Assembly (NCBI GenBank): GCA_003427395.1
Contig: BFEA01000075.1
Coordinates: 196,867-222,378, forward strand
Direction: 5' to 3'
Origin: Chara braunii
Lineage: Eukaryota; Streptophyta; Charophyceae; Charales; Characeae
DNA: 25,512 nt
Part shown: positions 17,826-25,512 of the stretch, piece by piece
How the letters are laid out: every line of letters starts with the position of its first letter
Position numbering within the stretch: the stretch's first letter is position 1
Program-made: the position numbers and the translations under genes
Notes under the pieces: generated by a model
The model's input: the letters and a program-made list of their open reading frames with translations, nothing else
The model's database searches: none
Told to the model about the DNA's origin: nothing

Positions 17826-18560
17826 CCCANCCTTAACGACCCTGTCAACCATCATGCAAATCAGTCCTCCACNCTGCCTTTCCCAGATGTAGTTTCATTA
17901 ACAAGTCTGATTTCACACAGGCAACNAAAGTTGAAACTGAACTTTGACAAACATTCCTTTACTTAATCTGGTTCAGTGTCCTGAAAGTCAAACCAAAAAT
18001 AGGATAGGGCTGCACACCATATATTCAGTCAGGCGATGCATTATAACTAGGTTTATAGAGGGAAACGCAATGGTTACATGTCAGTTCCATGCCTCCAAGA
18101 CTCCTCCTGAGTCCCTACAAAGCTCCCGCAATCGGTGGGGCGTACCTCCCACAAAGGCCTTGGCGCGGATTACGGGTTGCAATCCTGCCTGCCGCCTTCC
18201 TCTCAGAACCAGATTAGACTAGACTTAGACTTAGAAAGGCAGATGGAGAAAGTTTGAGTCCCTCAGATCCAAGAGAGGTGCTCTCAGACTCGCAGGAGAA
18301 GGCCTTGATACCTTGATGCTCCTGAGGGCCCCGCAATGGCGGCCAAAAGTAACAGCTTGAACAAATCTCCGGATCAAATTGCCAAGGTCCAACTCCTGCC
18401 GACTTTTCAACTCGCAGCATTGACTTCCCTTCCCTGTACAACCTGATCCCCTCTCCAAACTTCGCCCAGTCGCGGCCGCTCTGACAGCGTGTAATGGTCT
18501 TTAGGTATAGCAGCAGTTCACACTCTGCCCTCTTGACACAACAGCAGTTCCCAGCAATAA
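17826..18560. other. no recognised gene; three ambiguous bases
   Basis: Single N at 17830, 17873 and 17926 mark uncertain base calls at the end of the stem-loop array. A minus-strand frame (18648-18214) is Cys/Leu-rich at its start and more protein-like afterwards, but I recognise no family. Short TTAGAC repeats lie near 18215-18235. Confidence 0.4.
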
Positions 18561-18860
18561 TTCCGCAACAAAACACAGTGGCGCACAGCAACGGCCAGTA
18601 GCAGCAGTAGTAATTCAACAGCAAAAAGTCTGTCGTCCACAGTTCCACAGCAATATGTAGTTACACAGTCTACTGCCCTTTTGCTCAGTCTACAGAGCTC
18701 ACACAGTTCCACAGTTACACTGTCTGTAGCCCTTCTCAGTTCACCCAGCCTGTAACAGGATACACGGACAACACAGTTAACACAGTTTGCACGGCTTCCG
18801 CGGCTTACACAGTCTGCAGCAGCTTACACAATCCACACAGTCTGCAGCAGGCCTGTCCCT
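18561..18860. repeat. degenerate CACAGTCTGCAGCAG repeat tract
   Basis: Words built on ACACAGT, CAGTCTGCAGCAG and TTACACAG recur about every 15-40 bases; for example CACAGTCTGCAGCAG appears at about 18808 and 18836. A related tract returns at 19245-19445. It looks like a decayed short tandem repeat. Frames across it are low-complexity. Confidence 0.6.
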
Positions 18861-19937
18861 TCCTAGTCTGTGCTCACTACTCTTCATCACCCGGCCGAGC
18901 AACACACCGGCCAACAGGTAAGTTCTCCAACCCTTTGGCTCACTCCCCACTCCTCATCAAAGATGCAGCCCAAAGTAGTGTCTAGCAGCAACTGCTGCAG
19001 ACAATTTGCTGCGACAGGAATCCGGGCGCAAATGGCCATTTTCAGCGTTTAGCAACGGTAGCACACCACTCCCAGCAACGGCAGCAATTCGCAAGAGCTC
19101 TCACTCAGACTGGCGGGAACCAGGCGGCGAGGCAGCGTCAGAGCACAGACGGGGCACTCTATAACTCAAACACAGAACGAGGCAATACATCAAGTAGCAT
19201 ATAAGTCTCCAGCCTTACTCCTATCTGCAGTGTCCCCCACAGTTCTGTGGCCCCTTCGCCGTTTACACAGCCTGTAGCATCTCTGTAACAGGATCGACCG
19301 TCGCAGTCTTCTGTCCTCTGCCCACGGTCCACAGCACCACAGTCTTCGTGCCGTACTTCTGCACAGCCTTTCCCGCAGTCACCTGACTGTTCACGGGAAA
19401 ACTACAGCAGCCCGTATCAGTAATGCCCACAACAGTTTGCAGTAGACGCCACCACTGCCGCTGCAACAGACTCCCCTCGCCCAGCGCAACCCTCAACTCG
19501 CTTGTCCAAGAAAGGCAGGAATGCGTTGACGTTCCCCACCAAATTTCCAAACCTGACCATCAAAGGAGGTCGCTGTTACCAAGGGAATCCTCGTTGGTCT
19601 CTCTCCCTCCGCTTAATTATATGCTTAAATTGGGCCGGTGCTCCCGCCTGACCTGAGATCAACTCTTCGACAACAACTCGTTGTGCAGCAGGGTCCGGCG
19701 GTCGACGGGGCTGTCACTCTCTTCGGCGTCCCCTTCCAGGGAACCTGCACACGGCCCGCTGCAGAGGTTGCCTCTCAAGACTACAATTCAGGGGCCAACA
19801 GAGCCCCCGGATTTTTCAGTCTGGGCTATTCCCGGTTCGCTCGCCGCTACCAACACGAGCCCTCTGAGCCCCCTCCCCTCTATGCCTTGATAACGTTTGC
19901 ACCTGGTCACTCGCTTCACCAGGTTCACTCGTTCCCC
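18861..19937. other. no recognised gene; second CACAG-rich tract
   Basis: Base composition is balanced and short frames exist on both strands, none with a domain I can name. TTTACACAGCCTGTAGCATC and CTGTAACAGGAT at about 19263-19291 echo CAGCCTGTAACAGGATAC at about 18748, linking this stretch to the preceding repeat tract. Confidence 0.4.
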
Positions 19938-19961
19938 TTTTTTTTTTTTTTTTTTTTTTTT
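19938..19961. repeat. poly-T run (24 bases)
   Basis: Twenty-four T. It could be the poly-A tail of a minus-strand retroposon, but I see no SINE or LINE body and no bordering duplication. Confidence 0.9.
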
Positions 19962-20082
19962 ACCTCTCTATCAAGACTCACCTCATAGTCTGACTCATAG
20001 GTGTAGAAAAAATTGTCGTCCCATACTTTCTCCCGCTTGGTTTCAATGAGGATTGAGTAAAATTTTGCTCTTCAAATTTTCT

Positions 20083-20430
20083 GCCATAGCTCTCCCGCAG
20101 TGCCTTTCTTTTCTACCACCTATTTTACTAACTCATAACTAGATCTGACTCCAGAATGGGGTTCGTGATCCCAAAAAACCCCCGTTACGAATCTTTCCCC
20201 GCCCTTTTTCATCAAGAAACGGGGAAGATTCACACTTTTTCTTCCCTCACCTTCCCACCTTCAGCCATAGCTCCGCGCACTATCTTCTCTACTAACCTCC
20301 TAATCTAACAACCTACCACTAAAACTAAGTTCAGACTCGGATTCCCGCGGTCAATAAACCTCCATTTTGGTTTTTCTCTTGCCCGATTCCATAAAGAATA
20401 GGTCGTGTTCCATCTTTCCGACTGCGCCCA
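20083..20430. repeat. two-unit diverged tandem duplication, period about 191
   Basis: Units starting GCCATAGCTC at 20083 and 20274 stay alignable through CTACCACC...CTAACTC, a CAGA.T.GG..TTC block and a C-rich ATAAACCCCC-like block. They are A/T-rich between pyrimidine tracts and non-coding. Confidence 0.6.
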
Positions 20431-20615
20431 AATCCGCAACCCGCCATGCCTATTCTCCAAAAGTGCACGCACCTGGTCCCTTTCCTAGTACAGGTTCGTT
20501 CACTATCCACTCACCTTCCGCGCGTTGCCTCCCGTAGCTCTCCTTCGCTGCACCAGGCCGCCCGGTCCACCCGCTGTTGCTCAGCGCTGCCCTGCCTGGT
20601 CAGTCCCCTCACCAT

Positions 20616-20617
<2 letters not shown>

Positions 20618-20660
<43 letters not shown>
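20618..20660. repeat. (CT)n microsatellite
   Basis: About twenty CT dinucleotides. Frames running through it are Leu/Ser low complexity and not genes. Confidence 0.95.
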
Positions 20661-20665
<5 letters not shown>

Positions 20666-21881
20666 CGTCACTTTTCCTACCGCCGCGCTGGCATCTGGCA
20701 GTCTTAGTGGCTCCACCCCATCGCCCGTCGGTCCCTACACCCTACCCCTTCGCGCTATTGCCCGTCAGACCCACGCCCGCTGCTTCCTTCCCTACTGCGC
20801 ATGCATGCTGCGCAGGATCCCGTCCGAATCCTTTCTCCCATTGCCTGCTGTTCGTCACTCCTAACTGCTTGTAGCCTTAGCGCCCGCACTGCTGGCCTCT
20901 TTGCACAATGCGCTGAGATAGCGCTTCCGCATGGCTTTCGCAGGAATCAGCCGGTGACTGGGCGCTGCTCCTTGATTTATACTCCGGTCGTTGGTCTGCT
21001 CTTTTACCATCGGCCCTTCATCTCTCTCTTAATACGAGCACGGTGCCAAGTCCCAGCATGGAACGGGACCGGCAATAACAAAGAAAATAGAAATAAAAAT
21101 AAAAAAATTGAAAAATACAATAAAAATAGGCAGGAAAATAAATAAAAATAGGGCGGTCTCGGGAAAACAAGGGAACTACTGGCACCTCGCCAGTATCACG
21201 GGTCGGGCCCGGGGTCGCATCCTCTGGCAAAACCAAGAGGGATGACCCATCAGGCCCTCAACCCCTTGATTTCTTCATAACTTTCCGCCACTCCCCTGCT
21301 GCAGTCCGCCAGCCTCAAACCCCAACCCTCCACTGTATCAGTCCAATACCATAACCAATAAGGCTAAGCCCAAGCTTGGTATTACCAAGCCCAAGTTTCT
21401 ATTTAAAATAGCATGGCGCGGCCGTCCAGGGCCGTGAGGCGCCCTACACTATCTTCTCCGCCTACACCTACTCCCGCAACCCTCGACAAGTCCGCGCAGG
21501 CCTACCGACCGTGCCGCGGCTATCCCGTACTTAGCCGCATCCATCAGGGCCCATCATCTGGATTCGACTAAAGTCCGCGCTGGCTCACTAAACCCCTCCA
21601 TCGTACCAAACGGAAGCAGAGAATGGGGCGTCCCTCCTAGGTTAGTCGGCTTAATCAAGGCAAAAAACTGTTATAATGAATCACGCTGGCCGGAATCCAC
21701 GTTGGGCCTTCCATCGCAATCAAAGAGGGAACAAACATGCGCGCCTCAAACCTGTGCGCCCACACACCCTCTATTCTCGGACACTACAGCCAACCTCTCA
21801 GTCAACGGCTCCCACGGCTCGTGCGGTGTTTTCAAACTTCAGTTAAACTTATTTTCTGTCACTTGCAAGAAACCAGGGAGG
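20661..21881. other. right part of the 8.1 kb insertion, no gene
   Basis: C-rich up to about 21010, then an A-rich AAATAAAAATA stretch (about 21078-21150), then mixed sequence. Small hairpins occur, such as CTTGGTA-T-TACCAAG (about 21375-21389) and GGCG.CGGCC...GGCCG..GCGCC (about 21416-21442). No protein family is recognised. Confidence 0.5.
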
Positions 21882-21899
21882 ATACCCTTGTAAGGGTAT
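21882..21899. repeat. terminal palindrome of the 8.1 kb insertion
   Basis: ATACCCTT-GT-AAGGGTAT, a perfect 8-bp stem, ends 11 bases before the element terminus. A hairpin at that distance recalls Helitron 3' ends, but the CTRR terminus is missing. Confidence 0.85.
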
Positions 21900-21910
21900 T
21901 CGCGCCGACA

Positions 21911-21914
21911 GCGC
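21911..21914. repeat. GCGC target duplication at right end of the 8.1 kb insertion
   Basis: Partner of 13762-13765. AAGCAAAGAGCGAGGCGC directly after it resumes the LTR and equals the left LTR from about 2129. Confidence 0.6.
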
Positions 21915-22360
21915 AAGCAAAGAGCGAGGCGCAACAAAAATTCGGAGTACCTAAATTCCTCGCCTAAGTCATATTTTCAAAAAGAAAATTCCGAAAAGAC
22001 AAAAGAACGATTCCGAGAGTCCGTGGGGGCTTTGCATCTGTTAAAACTTAAAATTCAAAAAACGATATTCCCGCGCGATAATCGCGCCAAAATTTTCCTA
22101 GCACTCACAGTAAAACAAGAAAGAAGATATGACACCCATTATTCCTTTGCGCTCGTTAAGGCGTGCTTACTCAACCGTTGGCGCGGGATCTTCCCGACAC
22201 CGACCCGACAATTTTCAAACAGAAACAAAAAGAAGCGAGGGCATCCATGCAACTTGTCTAGCCGACCTATCCCTACGCACTTCACCCAATTAGCCCAACA
22301 TGTTCCCTCAAGGCAGCTTCGCACAAAAAGTCGCGCGATTACAGGAAAACGTTCGTCACA
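21915..22360 (-). repeat. 5' LTR, upstream piece (after the 8.1 kb insertion)
   Basis: Direct repeat of about 2129-2568 of the left LTR, ending in TTCGTCACA at 22360. In element sense this is the outermost (U3) end of the 5' LTR. The sequences part exactly after CACA: GGGCC here, TATGTGACG after the left copy. Confidence 0.92.
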
Positions 22361-22560
22361 GGGCCACCGGTGGTGGTGGTGGGGGGGGGGGGGGGCTAAT
22401 GCAAAGACGAAGCATTTTGCCAGTAGTTGCGCCTCCTATCTACTTCCCCCACCCCCCATCGAGTAGCAGTAGTGGCTATGGCCAACACTCTCCCACACAC
22501 CACACACCACACACAACCCACTCACGCTCACACTCACACTCACATTCACACCCGTATTGG
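22361..22560. repeat. right GGGC duplication, then (GGT)n/poly-G and (CACACTCA)n microsatellites
   Basis: GGGC at 22361-22364 matches 235-238. It is followed by GGT repeats and a run of about 16 G (22369-22396), a non-repetitive piece, then CACAC/ACTCACACTCA repeats (22493-22553). Confidence 0.8.
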
Positions 22561-22807
22561 TCATAGACCCTACTAATACCGATCGGGGTATTCTGGTATT
22601 TGAGGTTTGTGTGGCATGTAATATAGGATGGCCAGAAAAGAGAAGGGTATAATTGACTGAATTGCTCGTTCCTTAACATGAAGGGTGGTAAAATGCAAGA
22701 AGTTACAACTGAAAGAAACGAAAACAAAACACCTTTTTTGTTTTTCATTTCTTGAACATCTGCCGAGGATCCGACTTTTGAAGATGATATGCTCATCTCT
22801 TTATAAT
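22561..22807. other. no gene recognised
   Basis: A/T-rich stretch. A short hairpin AGATGA-TATGC-TCATCT (about 22782-22798) precedes the terminus copy at 22808, in the position where a hairpin also precedes the related terminus at 23334. Confidence 0.4.
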
Positions 22808-22862
22808 GGCTCCAATCTATTGGTGGGGAGATGAACCTGCTGAAACTGGGTCCAGCATCCCT
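22808..22862 (+). repeat. solo copy of the 23.3-25.5 kb element terminus
   Basis: GGCTCC.ATCTATTGGTGGGGAG, and later GGGTCCAGCATCCC, align with 23334-23388 in the same direction and with the complement of 25396-25449. It is more diverged than those two are from each other. Confidence 0.7.
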
Positions 22863-23280
22863 TTCAACTTTCAAGGATGATATCAGAACACCTTAGGTTG
22901 TGACACCATTGATATCACCTTGAGAGAGGGGATTGACTGTCCACCCTGACAATGCCTGAACCAGAGTTATGACAACTTGTGTGGCCCCACAAAAGGGGTT
23001 ATTTATCCACCATGCCAAGGTCTGAATCAAAATTTATACCCCTACTCCCTTTTCTCTCTCTAGTGTTCATCCTTTCTACTCCTTTCGGCCCCATTCCTTG
23101 TCTCCGCATTACCAATCACCCTCAGTTGTCCCTTCTCTTGCTCTGCTGCCCCCTTGAACTTTCTCCCCGCATCGTCTCCTGCCCTACCAGTCCGGAAGGT
23201 GATACAGAACGGGCATAGATAGTGGGTTCAATCTTATTTTTTTTCTTTTCTTTCTTTTCCACGGATCTTCAGGACGGGAG
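22863..23280. other. degenerate repeats, no gene
   Basis: Two related stretches, GTCCACCCTGACAATGCCTG (22938-22957) and ATCCACCATGCCAAGGTCTG (23005-23024), are about 67 bases apart. GATATCA words flank them (22878 and 22911). A T/C-rich tract lies at about 23234-23260. Confidence 0.45.
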
Positions 23281-23321
23281 CTCACTTAAGGGGGTGCTAA
23301 GAGCAGCCCTCTTTAAGTGAG
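23281..23321. repeat. left end hairpin of the inverted-repeat element
   Basis: Outer stem CTCACTTAA/TTAAGTGAG and inner stem GGGTGCT/AGCA(G)CCC around AAG. The inner TGCT..AAGAGCAG is shared with the complement of the right end hairpin, whose outer stem is different. Confidence 0.8.
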
Positions 23322-23375
23322 ACTTTCGAGGAAGGCTCCGTCTATTGGTGGGAAGCAGCATGATGCTGGAAAACG

Positions 23376-23830
23376 GGTTCAGCGTCCCTGTGATTGAAGA
23401 TATTAAGGAAATCAACAGTTTGACTGAGCACTGCTAAGGTGTATGCACCTATAGTCCTGCAGATGGTATAGGAACCACTAGATTGTCCGAGCACTGCTGA
23501 GATGTGTGTCCCTACAATCCTGTAGATGCTATCCTGTGTATTTGTCTCCAGGTCTCCTTCCCCTGTAGGTCCAGCGTCCTTGTGATTGAGAACGTTGTGG
23601 AAACCAGTAGTATGCTTGTCAATGAGCACTGCTAAGATATATCATGCAACTATAGTTCTACTGATGGTATAGGAAATTAATAGATTGTCTGAGCACTGCG
23701 GAGCTGTGTGAATTTATAGTCATGTATGCAGCTATAGTCCTGCTGACGGTATAGGAATCCACAAGATTGTCTGAGCACCGTTGAGCAGTGTGCATCTACA
23801 GTCTTGTAGATGCTCTCCTGTGGCTTTGAT
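23376..23830. repeat. minisatellite of GAGCACTG units inside the element
   Basis: GAGCACTGCTRAG-like words start at 23426, 23489, 23624, 23691 and 23773. They are followed by TATAGTCCTG..GATGGTATAGGAA or by a hairpin-forming CATCTACAGTCTTGTAGATG. A longer repeat, GGTYCAGCGTCC.TGTGATTGA, at 23376 and 23568 gives a period of about 192. It is non-coding. Confidence 0.75.
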
Positions 23831-23851
23831 CTTGGGTCTCCCACCCTGTCC

Positions 23852-23925
23852 TAAACCGAGAACTTCAATGTTTCTCCCCCACGCGGTCGTAAACCGAGAA
23901 CTTCAATATTTCCCCCCCCTCCCGT
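23852..23925. repeat. two-copy direct repeat, period 38
   Basis: TAAACCGAGAACTTCAAT(G/A)TTTC plus a C-run occurs at 23852 and 23890. Confidence 0.85.
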
Positions 23926-24307
23926 ATAGCCTCAAAGTACTTTGATGTATTTCTGTAGTCAATCCTTCTATGCACTCGCTCAATCCTGAATCCCAAAAAC
24001 ATCCACCGTTGCTTCACCTACATATCTCGGTCTGACCTCCTCCATTGCACAGGTTTCATTCAGTCCCGAATCAGACAACACTGCCACTCTATAGTGGTAA
24101 ATCAGCCACAGGAGCCTCCCCACCAATAACTGGATCATCAACAGGACGAACCTGTAACAAAGAGGGGAGACTCTCTCGTGGTGCAAATCCTGTAATGCAG
24201 GGTTCCCAGGAAGAAAAATTTGCGCAACAATAGAACATATCTTTCTACAATGCCCTGGGGCAGTCCTGCTGTGGCGTTGGTGGGACCGTATCTGAACACA
24301 ACTGAGC

Positions 24308-24388
24308 ACTGGCTAGGAATGGCCTTGGAAGTGGGAAGCCCTTCTCTAAGGAGAATGGGCAAGGCCGCATGCATCCCGCCTAGCCAGT
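24308..24388. repeat. long imperfect hairpin
   Basis: ACTGGCTAGG (24308-24317) pairs with CCTAGCCAGT (24379-24388), GGCCTT (24321-24326) with AAGGCC (24361-24366), and CCCTTCTC with GAGAATGGG around TAAG at the tip. The resulting 81-base structure has one large asymmetric bulge (GGAAGTGGGAAG). Confidence 0.8.
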
Positions 24389-25395
24389 AACCTTTTCCCC
24401 ATATCCAGAAAGGCTTTGATCTGGACGTTATGGTTAAAAAGGTGCGTCTTTGATCAAGAAGGGGCCAGGATGGGGAAAGGGGAAGTGGCAGACACAGTAA
24501 AACAGTTTATCAAACAGAAATAAGAATGCAATGGAAAAAAATTCAGGATAAAATGACATTCCTATCTCAAAAAGCTGATATAACCAAGGAAATCCATAAA
24601 TTTTGTGCAGAATGGTTGGGGGGGGAAAGGGGGAGCAGAATGACCCAGGTAGACTCGCCAGGGGAAAGGTGGGACAAGGAGGGGCAAGAGGACTTACAGC
24701 AAGGACTACATGCTTAGGTTCCACGACTGGCTCCAGGTCAACCCCAGCATTCAAATGAAGCACCCCGAGGAATTTCCAGATATGTTTCCCCCGGTTGCCA
24801 CGACAATCATTGAAAGGCAATGGTATGGGTATCAGTAAGGGGAACAGTAAGATGGTAGGTCTGTTGGGCATCTGCACTTAGCTGATTATATAGGCAAAAG
24901 TCACTGCAAAGAATGCAGGTATCATTGACACGTAGAGGAAGGTAACAGTCACACATATGTACGCAAAGGAACTAGTGAGTACGGCAAGTAACTGGCACAG
25001 GGTCCAGGGTGAAGAGGTTCCTGCCCCTCCAAACTCAGAACGAAAGGCAGACCGTACTGCACACAGGGGATGCAGGCTCCAGGGTTGTAGTAATAGAGGT
25101 AACTGGGACTGCACACAATCACTGACTGATAGAACACGGAGTGAACAAAGGGTCTGCTGAGGTCTCAAGGGTTTTTAAGGGTTTAAAGGGTCAGTCGCAG
25201 CAAAAATCAAACAGGGGGACTGCTGTAACAAGGCTGAGCAAAAATATAAGGGGAGCTCCAATAAGGGGACGTGTGATATTAGCAGTTCCATGGGACAACG
25301 GAGCCCCCGGATAATCAAGGAGCACAACCTCAGGAAACCCGCAGACATGCTCAGACATTTTCAGACATTCTTAGTCATTATTATCTCTGTAATAT
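24389..25395. other. interior of the inverted-repeat element, no gene
   Basis: Frames on both strands (for example minus 24877-24434) are hydrophobic or low in complexity and show no domain. The AAGGGTTT-like words at about 25165-25190 are too few to be a telomere tract. Confidence 0.45.
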
Positions 25396-25449
25396 GGGAC
25401 GCTGAACCCGCTTTCCAGCAGGTGATGCTCCCCACCAATAGACGGAGCC
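25396..25449 (-). repeat. right terminal inverted repeat
   Basis: Inverse complement of 23334-23388 at about 90% identity. It is followed by the hairpin GTGTTAGTG/CACTAACAC (25459-25496). Confidence 0.85.
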
Positions 25450-25512
25450 TCTCCCTAGGTGTTAGTGGTGTCTGCTCTTATCAGCAGCACTAACACTGGC
25501 GGGGGTGTTGTT

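Larger units (their letters stand above)
13766..21910. mobile_element. 8.1 kb insertion with TG...CA ends, no paired LTRs, unknown class
   Basis: The left LTR runs continuously where this 8,145-base block interrupts the right LTR, so its borders are defined. It starts TGTCGAGCGC and ends GCGCCGACA, with TGTCG/CGACA as an inverted repeat and GCGC on both sides. TG...CA ends plus a 4-base duplication are LTR-retrotransposon-like. However, the two ends do not resemble each other over hundreds of bases and I see no gag, pol, transposase or Rep protein. It could be an exceptionally long solo LTR, a large derivative that lost one LTR, or an unfamiliar element. It carries several structured or tandem arrays. 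It is younger than the host LTR. Confidence 0.75.
239..22360 (-). mobile_element. Ty3/gypsy LTR retrotransposon, degenerate, with two nested insertions
   Basis: The 22.1 kb element lies on the minus strand between two long direct repeats: 239-2568, and 11803-13765 plus 21915-22360. Removing the nested elements at 9922-10900 and 13766-21910 leaves about 13 kb. Domain order on the minus strand is gag with a CCHC knuckle, protease, reverse transcriptase, RNase H and integrase. Integrase after RNase H is the Ty3/gypsy order and not the copia order. A primer-binding site abuts the 5' LTR. The extreme ends are TG...CA, bordered by GGGC on both sides. In a hand alignment of LTR bases 1201-1342 with 12770-12912 there were 9 differences in 142 positions, 7 of them transitions, so the insertion is not recent. 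Every gene is frameshifted or stopped, so it should be immobile on its own. Confidence 0.93.
23281..25512. mobile_element. terminal-inverted-repeat element with end hairpins, right end cut by window
   Basis: Left arm 23334-23388 and right arm 25396-25449 are inverted and match at about 90%, both containing GGCTCCGTCTATTGGTGGG and GGGTTCAGCGTCCC. Outside each arm stands a hairpin: CTCACTTAA/TTAAGTGAG at 23281-23321 and GTGTTAGTG/CACTAACAC at 25459-25496. No transposase is seen in the roughly 2 kb between, and frames there match no family. This is probably a non-autonomous foldback-type or MITE-like element. The true ends and any target duplication are unresolved because the right side runs off the window. 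Confidence 0.7.

Noticed and set aside
20446-20874. 142-codon plus frame through the CT microsatellite
   Set aside because: Low-complexity Leu/Ser repeat from (CT)n with no recognisable flanking domain.
13766-21910. Helitron
   Set aside because: A 3' hairpin is present, but there is no CTRR end, no 5' TC, no Rep/helicase, and there is a 4-base target duplication, which Helitrons do not make.
24434-24877. 147-codon minus frame inside the right inverted-repeat element
   Set aside because: Pro/Phe/Leu-rich with no domain; the opposite strand is equally open in part, so coding is unsupported.
25165-25190. Telomere-like AAGGGTTT words, and AGGGTTAA at 15339-15350
   Set aside because: Only one to three imperfect copies; no tract of regular repeats.

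Overview
The window is a nest of transposable elements from a large, repeat-rich eukaryotic genome. I found no convincing host gene, tRNA or rRNA. No taxon can be fixed. The primer-binding site of the main element (TGGTATCGGAGCC) resembles the plant-type initiator-Met site TGGTATCAGAGCC more than the TGGTAGC-type sites expected for yeast or animal initiator tRNAs, so a plant or algal host is slightly favoured. All coding remnants lie on the minus strand and belong to one decayed Ty3/gypsy retrotransposon.

Layout. Bases 19-221 are a short inverted-repeat element. Bases 239-22360 are one Ty3/gypsy element in minus orientation, flanked by a 4-base GGGC duplication. Its 3' LTR is 239-2568 and its 5' LTR is 11803-22360. 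The LTRs are about 2.3 kb, and the 5' copy is split by an insertion. Reading along the minus strand, the internal region holds a primer-binding site (11791-11805), gag (11647 to about 9630), pol in the order protease, reverse transcriptase, RNase H and integrase (about 9100 to 4870), and then a third, unrecognised acidic ORF in the 'env' position (4749 to 2749). Frameshifts and stops break every gene.

Two later insertions sit inside it. A roughly 1 kb GC-rich inverted-repeat element (9922-10900, containing a 500-base N gap) lies in gag with a 10-base target duplication that includes an ATG. An 8,145-base segment (13766-21910) lies in the 5' LTR. That segment has TGTCG...CGACA ends and a 4-base GCGC duplication, but no paired LTRs and no recognisable protein.

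The 8.1 kb insertion is the most unusual part. It carries two divergent copies of a hairpin-rich unit (14230-15245), an alternating A/B tandem array of about 124 bases per unit (16010-16640), and eleven stem-loops (16886-17825). The stem-loops keep an almost constant core, CCCAAACTTATGGGACG, while their outer stems change sequence but stay complementary, which is the signature of selection on a folded RNA or single-stranded DNA.

The right flank (22361-25512) holds microsatellites, then an inverted-repeat element (about 23281 to beyond the window end). Its terminal hairpins also keep an inner segment while the outer stem changes. A stray terminus copy lies at 22808-22862 and a minisatellite inside the element at 23376-23830.
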